A stretch of 33,312 nt of DNA from the NCBI GenBank assembly GCA_947311645.1, contig CAMZKZ010000042.1, positions 1 to 33,312 on the forward strand, written 5' to 3'. Below, piece after piece: positions 18,734 through 27,283 of the stretch. The stretch is from an uncultured Candidatus Altimarinota bacterium (GTDB taxonomy: Bacteria; Patescibacteriota; Gracilibacteria; CAIRYL01). The translations under genes and the position numbers were made by a program. A model generated the notes under the pieces. That model saw only the letters and a list, made by a program, of their open reading frames with translations, did not search any database and was not told the DNA's origin. Within the stretch, counting starts at the first letter, position 1, and every line of letters starts with the position of its first letter.

Positions 18734-19834
18734 TTACTGTAGAATATCAGGAAAGAAGTTTTGTAGCTTCTTTTTTTGTACTGTTAAAAATTTATTATTT
18801 TGCTCTGTAAAGTTATATGCATTATGTGATTGAAGTATTTTGAGTCGTGTTTGAAAATTCTGTATGCTTTTTTTTGTTTTTTTTATCTGATGTGCATCAA
18901 TGATATTTTGAGGAAGTGATTCGCTCAGTAGATTTTTTACTTTATCTCGACATGAAATTGCGAGAAAATTTGTACTACATACCGATGCTAAAATATTGGC
19001 ATGGAGTCGTGAAGAGCATACAAAATGTGCAGAGGATATTTTAGAGAGTAACTGTTCTATATTTTCTGGGTAAAATACAGAAATATTTTTATGTCGTTCC
19101 GCAAATTTTTCATCGTGTGATTGATGAGACTGCATAACAATACATTCAAATGTATAGGTTTTAAGCGGGAATTGTTGCTGAAGGGCAGAAAGTATAATTT
19201 TTTCTTGTTCAATACTTATATCACCTTCACGCATTGCAAGAAGAATACATTTTTTTTTTGAAGTATGTGTAGGTGGTTCTAAAAAAAATGCAGCATCTGC
19301 AGTAGTATTTATTTTTGCACTGTGCACATGGTATGTGTTTTTAAGAATTTCTTCTGATTGTGTATCGCGTACTGTAAAAAATTTTACTTTTTTAAAAAGT
19401 TTTGTAGTTTTTTGAATAATTTTTTTATATTTCTTTGTATGAGAAGAAGGGTTTGAAAGGATTGAAAAAGAGGTTCCAAGGCTCAATACTTTTTTTTCAA
19501 AAAAGAGACAAATATCTAAGTAAAAATTCCACAAGGCCATAGCTTTTAGTGGTTTTGGTTGCCATAGTCCTCCTCCACCAATAATAATATAATCAGCATT
19601 TTTTATTTCTTTAATGGTTTGTATCCATTGAAATGAAAAAAAGCTTCGAATTCCAAATGGGGGAGGGGAAAGTGCCTTCACATTATGAAGTGTTTCTGTT
19701 TGTTGTGGTGCATGAGAAATAACGGTTACAGAAAAACGAGCTATGTTTATTTGTGATATAATACCAGATAAAATAGCTTCGTCTCCCCAGTTTGGAACAC
19801 CATAGTGCCCGAATATAACAATTTTTTTTCTCAT
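18734..19834 (-). CDS. csaB: Polysaccharide pyruvyltransferase family protein (CsaB-like)
   Basis: KKIVIFGHYGVPNWGDEAILSGIISQI...NADYIIIGGGGLWQPKPLKAM...VCSSRLHANILASVCSTNFLAISCRDKVKNLLSE. Confidence 0.85.
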   Translation of the reverse strand: MRKKIVIFGHYGVPNWGDEAILSGIISQINIARFSVTVISHAPQQTETLHNVKALSPPPFGIRSFFSFQWIQTIKEIKNADYIIIGGGGLWQPKPLKAMALWNFYLDICLFFEKKVLSLGTSFSILSNPSSHTKKYKKIIQKTTKLFKKVKFFTVRDTQSEEILKNTYHVHSAKINTTADAAFFLEPPTHTSKKKCILLAMREGDISIEQEKIILSALQQQFPLKTYTFECIVMQSHQSHDEKFAERHKNISVFYPENIEQLLSKISSAHFVCSSRLHANILASVCSTNFLAISCRDKVKNLLSESLPQNIIDAHQIKKTKKSIQNFQTRLKILQSHNAYNFTEQNNKFLTVQKKKLQNFFPDILQ

Positions 19835-19844
19835 TATTTATAAT

Positions 19845-20408
19845 TTAGTGTAGAGCTAATTTTGTTATTTTTTCTAAAATTTTATTTTTATCTTGTTCTG
19901 TTGTTTTTCCAATTGATCCAAAATCTAAAAAGTCTGTTGTTTTTACTCCACAAAATTTAAGAATATTTTTTGTAATAAGTTTTTTTATTGGAAATGGTGT
20001 AAACCAATATACCCATGAAGGAGCATCGTATGTTGTGATAATTTTTGCAGTTTTTCCCTTTAATAACGGAGTTGGTTTTCCTTTTTCATATGTAAATGCG
20101 AATCCAGCACCAAAGACATTATCAAAAAAATTTTTTAGAATTGCAGGCATGCTTCCCCACCAGAGTGGAAAGATGAACACTAATTCATCAGCATCAGCAA
20201 TTTTATTTTGTAATTTTTTTACTGTATCGGAAACTTTAATTTCTCGTATATTTTCAAAAGCAAGAAATGGAATAGCATATTCTTCATCATATAAATTGAT
20301 AATTTCAGATTGAAGGTCTGTATTGTTTTTTGTTCCATTGTATTGCGATGCAAGAGTGTGGACGAATCCTTTTGAGCTTGGTTGAGCTGTAAAAATAAGA
20401 GTTTTCAT
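19845..20408 (-). CDS. NAD(P)H-dependent flavodoxin-fold oxidoreductase (NQO1/YwrO/KefF type)
   Basis: MKTLIFTAQPSSKGFVHTLA...DELVFIFPLWWGSMPAILKNFFDNVFGAGFAFTYEKG. Confidence 0.85.
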   Translation of the reverse strand: MKTLIFTAQPSSKGFVHTLASQYNGTKNNTDLQSEIINLYDEEYAIPFLAFENIREIKVSDTVKKLQNKIADADELVFIFPLWWGSMPAILKNFFDNVFGAGFAFTYEKGKPTPLLKGKTAKIITTYDAPSWVYWFTPFPIKKLITKNILKFCGVKTTDFLDFGSIGKTTEQDKNKILEKITKLALH

Positions 20409-20436
20409 ATGTTTTATAAAATATGTATAGAGAGGG

Positions 20437-21030
20437 TTAGACTATATTTCCCATGATAAGAAAGAAGATAAACAATAAAAAAAGTAAGATGAGGGAGACA
20501 ATAAAAAATATACTTCTTCCACTTCGTGCTGTTTTAATATCTTCAAGAAGGAATGTTTTTTCTGCTTCTAGGGTTGCAATATTTTTTTCGAGCATTTGCT
20601 TTTCATTTTCTGCTTCAAGTACAGGAATTTTTGATTTTGATTCTGTTTCAAGTATTCCAAGTTGATAATGCATATGTCGTAACAATTCATCTTTTTTTTC
20701 AAGTTCTTGTTTTGCATCATCATATAATACTTTGTATTTATGTATTTCTTGTGCAAATTGATTCTGAAGTGCTATATCTGTGTTTGGTTCTGTGTATGGA
20801 GAGTCGTCTTCTGTATGCTTTGGTTTTGATTTCTTTCCAATTACTTGTGTTACACTTGGGTTTTTTTCATTTTTTATTACATCGAGTTCTGTAATAAGAA
20901 GGAGAACATGCCCATTTTCTCGGGTAATGGATAATTTCCCTTTGGCAACATATCTATCAAGTGTTCGAGTTGAAACACCAATATATTTTGCTGCATCAAT
21001 TCTATTTAAAAATGTGGTTTCGTCGTACAT
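20437..21030 (-). CDS. HTH (MerR/excisionase-like) - coiled coil - C-terminal TM protein
   Basis: N-terminal NRIDAAKYIGVSTRTLDRYVAKGKLSITRENGHVLLLITELDV, a charged heptad-like middle (YDDAKQELEKKDELLRHMHYQLGILETES...NEKQMLEKNIATLEAEKTFLLEDI), and a C-terminal TM SIFFIVSLILLFLLFIFFLIMGNIV. Confidence 0.7.
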   Translation of the reverse strand: MYDETTFLNRIDAAKYIGVSTRTLDRYVAKGKLSITRENGHVLLLITELDVIKNEKNPSVTQVIGKKSKPKHTEDDSPYTEPNTDIALQNQFAQEIHKYKVLYDDAKQELEKKDELLRHMHYQLGILETESKSKIPVLEAENEKQMLEKNIATLEAEKTFLLEDIKTARSGRSIFFIVSLILLFLLFIFFLIMGNIV

Positions 21031-21069
21031 AATATCTTTTTTTAGGAGTAAAAAGTGCTTACAAATCTC

Positions 21070-22359
21070 TTAAAAAGTTTTAATTATATTTCCTACTCGT
21101 GAAGAAAAAAGAGGATGAGAAATATATTCCTCTTTTTTTGATTGAGGAACTTCCCAGCATACACCGTATTGTATAGATTTAAGAGGTATTTCTGGAAGTG
21201 TATGAGAAAGATGTTCGTGTTTTTCTTGTCCTTTAAAATCATCTTTTGCTTCTACTATAAAACAATTTTCTTCTGAGAATCGTGCTTCTGATAGAATAAA
21301 TTCATTAGTATTTGTCCAGTCGTACCATTTTCCATCGATTTTTGCGACTACCAATTGTTTATTTAAATTTACAAGTTCTCCAGAGGTAATGATTTTTGAA
21401 AGTGTTTGTATTTTTTCTTCGAGAGAAAGTGTTGCATCACAGTAAAATCCCCATTTTTCTCTTCTTTTAATATTTTCTTCATGAAGAGTATTTGCAAATG
21501 TTTTTTCTGTTTTATCTGTAATTTTTAATCGCACAAGTATCGTGAGTTCGGTTGGGTCAATTTGTTGAGGAATAATATCTGTGAAGTCCGTTACCGATAT
21601 TGTTTGGTTGTTCAATTCGGTAGTATTTTTATTTTGAAAATATTCCCAAAGCGATGCAAATACTGGGTTTCCATTTTCATTTCTTTCTGGATGAGGCATG
21701 AGTGCAACTACATTTCCTTTTGGATTACAAATTGCTGCTGCATTTTTAAAACTTCCATTTGGATTTGTTGGATAATGGTTATCTTCTTCACCTTTATCAT
21801 TTACATATGTAAATACAATAAGATTTTTTTCTGCTACCTCTTTTTCCATTTCAGGAGTAAGTGTAAATCGTCCTTCACCATGGGCAATAGGAATATGAAT
21901 ATTTTCTGAAAAATTTGAAAATGGTGTTTTTGTATTTACGGGTTTAAGTGTTCTATAAGAGTGGTAAAACCCTGTTCCAAGAATTTCTCCTTTTGCATTT
22001 GTTCGTTTGTTATCTAGTAATGCAATAGTTGGAATATTGTTAGAATCAGAAAGAATGAGCCCACTTTCTACAAGCATTTGTGCTCCATTACAAATTCCTA
22101 GAATTGGAGTATTGTTTTTTGCCATTTCTGTAAGTGTAGAAAAAATTGCTTCTTGGCTAGAGACAATACCACTTCTACCTCTGTCTTCAAAAGAAAATCC
22201 ACCAGGAAGTACAACCCCATCAAATGTTTGAAGTTCTTGTGGGTTTCTATTCCATAAAAATACTTCAGCTTGAAAACCTTGGTTTTGTAAGGCTCGTACT
22301 GTTTCTGTTTCGCAGTTATTTCCTGGAAATGTAAGTACTGCAATATTTGGTGTATTCAC
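21070..22359 (-). CDS. purQ: Phosphoribosylformylglycinamidine synthase glutaminase PurQ with an additional C-terminal domain
   Basis: GTG start. NIAVLTFPGNNCETETVRALQNQG...DGVVLPGGFSFEDRGRSGIVSSQEAIF...PILGICNGAQMLVESGLI...MPHPERNENG, then about 170 further residues that I cannot assign. Confidence 0.85.
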   Translation of the reverse strand: MNTPNIAVLTFPGNNCETETVRALQNQGFQAEVFLWNRNPQELQTFDGVVLPGGFSFEDRGRSGIVSSQEAIFSTLTEMAKNNTPILGICNGAQMLVESGLILSDSNNIPTIALLDNKRTNAKGEILGTGFYHSYRTLKPVNTKTPFSNFSENIHIPIAHGEGRFTLTPEMEKEVAEKNLIVFTYVNDKGEEDNHYPTNPNGSFKNAAAICNPKGNVVALMPHPERNENGNPVFASLWEYFQNKNTTELNNQTISVTDFTDIIPQQIDPTELTILVRLKITDKTEKTFANTLHEENIKRREKWGFYCDATLSLEEKIQTLSKIITSGELVNLNKQLVVAKIDGKWYDWTNTNEFILSEARFSEENCFIVEAKDDFKGQEKHEHLSHTLPEIPLKSIQYGVCWEVPQSKKEEYISHPLFSSRVGNIIKTF

Positions 22360-22440
22360 AATGTGATAATAAAATAATGTAAGATTTTTGATATTTTTAT
22401 TTTATCATATATTTGGTGAAAATTCTAAACAATATATAAA

Positions 22441-22477
22441 AAAAAGCCTCGGAATATAAAATATTCTGAGGCTTTTT
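22441..22477. terminator. Strong terminator hairpin downstream of the 22497-23324 gene
   Basis: aaaaagcctcggaatat aaa atattctgaggcttttt: 17-bp stem with one G-T wobble and A/T flanks. Confidence 0.9.
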
Positions 22478-22496
22478 ATAAAAAGTACTATAAAAA

Positions 22497-23267
22497 TTAT
22501 TTACAGATTTTGTTAATAATTTCTTTTGCTTTGTCTTGTCCTCCAAGACCAAAAGCAATACCACCAGCAATAGTAAGAACTCCAACAATTCCAGAGAATA
22601 GTGTTTGAATTAATTCTGCTGCAATGTTTAATTGGTTTAATACAGCCATTACTGTGAATACAAGTACTGCAATTTTTGCAATTTTCGCTACTGTTGTCGC
22701 AGTATCTGCAGATGCAAATAATGATGCAGAGTTTTGAATAAGGTTTTTAACAAAGTTTGCAATTGCAACTCCTGCAAGAAGAAGAATAACAGCAACAATT
22801 CCATCAGAGATAAGAAATGTAAGAATATCTTGCATAAGAGTTGAAAGTGCTGGTATTCCTAATACATTAATAGCTGCCATATATAATGCAACTTTCGCAA
22901 CAACTCCAATCACTCCTGCTACAGCAGTAGATGGTGAAATATCAATTCCAAATTCTTTTAATTGACCTGTTAATCCAACTTTTTCAAAAAGTGCATCGAC
23001 TCGTGCTTTTTCAAGAGCAATTTGTACAAATTTCAAAATTTTTGAAATAATCCATCCTCCTACGATGATGATAATAAGTGCAACCAATGCTGGTTTTACA
23101 AAAGTAAGAACTCCTCCTAGTGTAGAAAGAATATTGTCTACAATTCCTTGAGATGTGGCTATTGTAGAATCAGCAATTCCTTGCGTATTAATGTTAAGCA
23201 TAAATATAAAATGTAAAATAATAAATAACACAGTAATTATCTCATGTATTGTTATGAAGAGCAATTT
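22497..23267 (-). CDS. Conserved TM-helix-repeat protein (MscS-like/CmpX-type, without a clear MscS beta domain)
   Basis: Repeated hydrophobic segments: VKPALVALIIIIVGGWIISKILKFVQIALEKARVDALFEKVG; GIVAVILLLAGVAIANFVKNLIQ; IAGGIAFGLGGQDKAKEIINKI. The ORF is open to 23324; the likely start is the internal ATG (MKLLFITIHE) near 23267. Confidence 0.75.
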   Translation of the reverse strand, partial: KLLFITIHEIITVLFIILHFIFMLNINTQGIADSTIATSQGIVDNILSTLGGVLTFVKPALVALIIIIVGGWIISKILKFVQIALEKARVDALFEKVGLTGQLKEFGIDISPSTAVAGVIGVVAKVALYMAAINVLGIPALSTLMQDILTFLISDGIVAVILLLAGVAIANFVKNLIQNSASLFASADTATTVAKIAKIAVLVFTVMAVLNQLNIAAELIQTLFSGIVGVLTIAGGIAFGLGGQDKAKEIINKICK

Positions 23268-23316
23268 CATCCCCCTTGTTTTTTTATACTTGTATTGTTG
23301 TATAGTTGTTGGATAC

Positions 23317-25941
23317 TTATGCAATTTTTATTGCAGTTTTGTCGCTATTTACATCAATATAAACAGTTGCTTTTTCTGTTTCTTCATTACATTCTAAATT
23401 TCCTTCAATAAGTTTCATTGCAAGTTCATCGAGTAATTCGTTTTGAATTGCTCTTGCAAGTGGTCGTGCTCCAAATTCTTGGTCGTATCCTTTCTCTATT
23501 AAAAAGTTTTTTGCAGTATCAGAAATTTCAAAAAGAATATTTTGTTTTTCTAATTTTTTTGTAAGTGAAGACAAGTGGATATCTAAAATTTTTCTTACAT
23601 CATCTTTTGAAAGCTGATTAAATGTTACAATCTCATCTATTCTATTGATAAGTTCTGGTCGGAAAAAAGTTAATAATTCTTGTTGTATTTCTTTTCGAGA
23701 TTTTGCCTCTCCTTTGTCATTATTCATATCTGTTACAAGATTTGAAGTCATAACAATTATTGTATTTTTAAAATTTACAATTCGACCTTTACTGTCTGTT
23801 AAATGCCCTTCGTCTAATATTTGTAAAAAAAGTTTAAATACATCTGGGTGTGCTTTTTCTATTTCATCAAAAAGTAAAACAGAAAAAGGTTTTCTTCGTA
23901 CTTGTCCTGTTAATTGTCCTTCGTCATCGTGTCCAACATATCCAGGAGGAGATCCAATAAGTTTAGAAACACTATGACTTTCCATAAATTCAGACATGTC
24001 AAATCGAATCATTGCATGTTCATCTGAAAATAAAAATTCGGATAATGCTTTTGAAAGTTCTGTTTTTCCTACTCCCGTTGGTCCTAAAAATAAGAAGCTT
24101 GCAAGTGGTTTATTTTCATCACTCAGTCCAGAACGAGATCGTCGTACTGCATTTGCAACAGATTGTAGTGCATTTTCTTGCCCAATAACTCGCTCTCGTA
24201 AATGCGTTTCTAATTGTAATAATTTTTGTGTTTCTGTTTCTGTCATTTTTTCTGCAGGAATTCCTGTCCATCGTTCTAAAACTTCTGCAATTTCTTTTAC
24301 TGTTACTTCTTCTCGTAATAATTTATGTTCAGATGTATTTTCTCTATTTTCCGCTGTTTCATTTTTTCGTAATAATTCTTCAAGTGCTGGAATTTTATTA
24401 TATCGAATTTCTGCAACTTTTTGGAGTTCTCCATTTCGTTCGGCTACTTCGGCTTCTTGTCTGAGTGCATCAATATTTTTTTGAGCATTTCTAATTTCTA
24501 CGACAGAGGCTCTTTCTTTTTCCCATTGCATAGAAATTTCTTGAAACTCTTCTTTTAATTCAGAAAGAATTTTATTGATTTCATGTAATCGTTTTGCATT
24601 TTTACTCTGTGTAGTGTTTTTATTTTTTTTCTCATTTTTACTTTCTTGAAGAACTGCTTGTTTTTCAATTTCAAGCGTTCGTATTTTTCGCTCTAATATA
24701 TCTAAAATTTCTGGCTGACTTTCTATTTCCATTTTTAATGCAGAGGTAGCTTCATCCATTAAATCGATTGCTTTGTCTGGAAGTTTTCGGTCTGTTAAAT
24801 ATCGAGCAGAAAGTGTTGCAGATGCAATAACTGCTTCATCTGTAATTCGTACTCCGTGGTGGACTTCGTATTTTTCTTTAATTCCTCGTAAAATCGCAAT
24901 TGTATCTTCAATACTTGGTTCATCAACTTTTACTGGTTGAAATCGTCGCTCAAGAGCAGAATCTTTTTCAATGTATTTTCTGTATTCTGAAAGTGTTGTA
25001 GCACCAATTACACGAATTCTTCCACGAGCAAGAGCTGGTTTTAAAATATTTCCTGCATCCATGCTTCCTTCTGCACTTCCAGCTCCTACAATTGTATGTA
25101 ATTCGTCAATAAATAAGATGATTTCACTATTGGATTTTTTTGATTCTTCCAGTTCTTTTACGATAGATTTAAGCCGTTCTTCAAACTCTCCTCTGAATTT
25201 TGTTCCTGCGACTAAAGCTCCCATATCAAGTTCTAAAAGTTTGATATTTTTTAAATTATCAGGGACTTCGCCAGCAATAATTCGTCGTGCTAACCCTTCT
25301 GCAATTGCGGTTTTTCCCACTCCTGGGTCTCCCACTAAAACAGGGTTATTTTTTGTTCTTCTTGATAAAATTTGCATTGTTCGTCGAATTTCACTATCTC
25401 TTCCAATAATAGGATCTATATTTCCGCTTTCTGCTTCTGCTGTTAAATCTTTGCAGAATTTTTTTAATGCATCTCGTTTTGCTTCGGGGTTTGCATCGGT
25501 AACTTTTTCAGAACCTCTTATTTTTGTAAATATTTTGATAACTTCGTCTTTGTTGAAAAACTGTTCTACAATGCTTTTTGCAGAGTTTGTTGTTTCAAAA
25601 AATGCTAAAAATATATGTTCTACAGAAATAAAACTATCTCCCATAGTTTGCATATTTTCTTCTGCTTTTTCAAAAATACGCGTAAATTCAGAATCAAAAT
25701 TACGAGTAATATCGCCGGTAACGGTTGATTCTTGTTGTAATTTTGTAGAAATATTTTCAATAAATTGAAGTCTATCTATTTTGGTAATTTCGAGTAAATT
25801 TGGAATAACTGTATCGTTTTGATCAAGCAAAATTCGTAATACATGAATAGCTTTTACACTTGCATGAGAAAGTTCTTTCGCAAGGTTTTGTGCTTTTTGC
25901 ATGCTTTCAGCTACTCGTTGAGTAAATTTTTCTGGATTCAT
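23317..25941 (-). CDS. clpB: ATP-dependent chaperone ClpB
   Basis: 874 aa with two AAA+ modules ([43 protein letters not shown]), a middle coiled coil, and [39 protein letters not shown]. Confidence 0.98.
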   Translation of the reverse strand: MNPEKFTQRVAESMQKAQNLAKELSHASVKAIHVLRILLDQNDTVIPNLLEITKIDRLQFIENISTKLQQESTVTGDITRNFDSEFTRIFEKAEENMQTMGDSFISVEHIFLAFFETTNSAKSIVEQFFNKDEVIKIFTKIRGSEKVTDANPEAKRDALKKFCKDLTAEAESGNIDPIIGRDSEIRRTMQILSRRTKNNPVLVGDPGVGKTAIAEGLARRIIAGEVPDNLKNIKLLELDMGALVAGTKFRGEFEERLKSIVKELEESKKSNSEIILFIDELHTIVGAGSAEGSMDAGNILKPALARGRIRVIGATTLSEYRKYIEKDSALERRFQPVKVDEPSIEDTIAILRGIKEKYEVHHGVRITDEAVIASATLSARYLTDRKLPDKAIDLMDEATSALKMEIESQPEILDILERKIRTLEIEKQAVLQESKNEKKNKNTTQSKNAKRLHEINKILSELKEEFQEISMQWEKERASVVEIRNAQKNIDALRQEAEVAERNGELQKVAEIRYNKIPALEELLRKNETAENRENTSEHKLLREEVTVKEIAEVLERWTGIPAEKMTETETQKLLQLETHLRERVIGQENALQSVANAVRRSRSGLSDENKPLASFLFLGPTGVGKTELSKALSEFLFSDEHAMIRFDMSEFMESHSVSKLIGSPPGYVGHDDEGQLTGQVRRKPFSVLLFDEIEKAHPDVFKLFLQILDEGHLTDSKGRIVNFKNTIIVMTSNLVTDMNNDKGEAKSRKEIQQELLTFFRPELINRIDEIVTFNQLSKDDVRKILDIHLSSLTKKLEKQNILFEISDTAKNFLIEKGYDQEFGARPLARAIQNELLDELAMKLIEGNLECNEETEKATVYIDVNSDKTAIKIA

Positions 25942-25983
25942 AAAATATGTGGTTAAAATGTAATGTTTGTGTTGTCTTTCTTT

Positions 25984-26013
25984 ATATTACCAATTTTAGC
26001 AGTTGAATGTCAA
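25984..26013 (-). promoter_or_regulatory. clpB promoter: -35 TTGACA, 18-bp spacer, -10 TAATAT
   Basis: Minus strand TTGACA (26013-26008), spacer ttcaactgctaaaattgg, TAATAT (25989-25984). Confidence 0.75.
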
Positions 26014-26022
26014 GAGTGCTAA
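25996..26022. promoter_or_regulatory. CIRCE-like HrcA operator overlapping the clpB -35 box
   Basis: TTAGCAGTT-gaatgtcaa-GAGTGCTAA against CIRCE consensus TTAGCACTC-N9-GAGTGCTAA: right arm 9/9, left arm 7/9, spacer exactly 9. Confidence 0.85.
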
Positions 26023-26082
26023 TTTTAAAAATATGTTACTCTGTTTTTGTTGAATATTTACTAGTTCTGTAACAAAAAAATT

Positions 26083-26607
26083 ATGAAAATTTATTGCTTT
26101 TTAGGAAATATTGGAAAAGAGTATGAAAAAACACGCCATAATGTTGGATTTTTATGTGGTGATTTTTTACGAGAAAAATTGAATTTTTCAGAGTGGAAAA
26201 AAGAAAAAAAGTTTTTTGGAGAAATTGCAGAGGGAATGGTAAATGGTGAAAAAACTCTTTTTCTTAAACCACATACCTATATGAATGCAAGTGGGAAAAG
26301 TTTGCTTGCGGTGCATCAGTTTTATAAAACAGAAATTTCTGATATTTGTGTGATATATGATGATAAAGATATGGTATTGGAAAAAATTCGATACCGGAAA
26401 AAAGGGTCGAGTGGAGGACAAAATGGAATAAAAAATATTATTTCTGTATTTGGAACAGATGAAATTTCACGAATAAAAATAGGTGTTGGAAACGAAAAAC
26501 AAGTCTATTTTAACGATACTGCAGATTTTGTATTATCAAAATTTTCAAGTGATGAGCTTTCTTTTTTAGAGACGGATATTTTTCCGCAAGTTTTTACACT
26601 GTTGTAA
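26083..26607 (+). CDS. pth: Peptidyl-tRNA hydrolase
   Basis: MKIYCFLGNIGKEYEKTRHNVGFLCGDFL...FLKPHTYMNASGKSL...ICVIYDDKDMVLEKIRYRKKGSSGGQNGIKNII. Confidence 0.95.
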   Translation: MKIYCFLGNIGKEYEKTRHNVGFLCGDFLREKLNFSEWKKEKKFFGEIAEGMVNGEKTLFLKPHTYMNASGKSLLAVHQFYKTEISDICVIYDDKDMVLEKIRYRKKGSSGGQNGIKNIISVFGTDEISRIKIGVGNEKQVYFNDTADFVLSKFSSDELSFLETDIFPQVFTLL

Positions 26608-26660
26608 ATTCTAAAAAAAATATAAACTCTTGATAGAACATATAATTTATCTCTTTTTTT

Positions 26661-27110
26661 ATGCGTAAAATTTTTATAGGAAATGATCATGCAGGTCCAG
26701 AATATGTAGATGCTATTATTGAATATTTACAATCTAAACAGTATGAAGTAGAACATGTTGGAAGTGTTGGAGGTACATCGGTGGATTATCCAGATTTTGG
26801 GGAAAAGTGCGGAAAGGCTGTTGCCGAAAGTAATGCACAAAATGAAAATTCTGCATTTGGAATTGTTATTTGTGGAACAGGGTTGGGGATTGGAATTGCT
26901 GCAAATAAAGTAAAAGGAATTCGATGTGCACACTGTGTAAGTCCATATTATGCAGAAATGGGAAGAAGTCATAACGATGCAAATATGATTTCTTTGGGTG
27001 CACGAGTTATTGATTTAGAAAATGCAAAAACGATTATTGATACATTTTTAGAAACAGAATTTGAAGGAGGTCGACATGAAAGACGAGTGAAAAAATTAGA
27101 TGTAATTTAA
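26661..27110 (+). CDS. rpiB: Ribose-5-phosphate isomerase B (RpiB/LacAB family)
   Basis: MRKIFIGNDHAGPEYVDAIIEYL...DYPDFGEKCGKAVAE...GIVICGTGLGIGIAANKVKGIRCAHC...NDANMISLGARVI. Confidence 0.95.
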   Translation: MRKIFIGNDHAGPEYVDAIIEYLQSKQYEVEHVGSVGGTSVDYPDFGEKCGKAVAESNAQNENSAFGIVICGTGLGIGIAANKVKGIRCAHCVSPYYAEMGRSHNDANMISLGARVIDLENAKTIIDTFLETEFEGGRHERRVKKLDVI

Positions 27111-27216
27111 TAGGGTGAGTTTTTTTGAAAAAATAAACTTGTTTTGTTGTATATAGGTATGGTAACATTATATGAAATTTATAATTTTACCTTTCATAGT
27201 ATGTTAATTTTTGGTA

Positions 27217-27255
27217 CTCAGCTCAGCTCAGCTCAGCTCAGCTCAGCTCAGCTCA
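27217..27255. repeat. Pentanucleotide tandem repeat (CTCAG)n, 7.8 copies, perfect
   Basis: Read directly: ctcag x7 + ctca, from 27217 to 27255. Confidence 0.98.
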
Positions 27256-27283
27256 TGAATTTTATTTTTTAGAAAAACGATTT

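Noticed and set aside
24971-25768. 265-aa plus-strand ORF antisense to clpB, with further antisense ORFs at 23645-23977 and 23996-24484
   Set aside because: These mirror clpB codon usage; the translations look like low-information antisense (Ser/Phe/Ile-rich).
27217-27255. Possible CRISPR-like or clustered repeat
   Set aside because: It is a contiguous 5-bp microsatellite with no spacers and no cas genes nearby.
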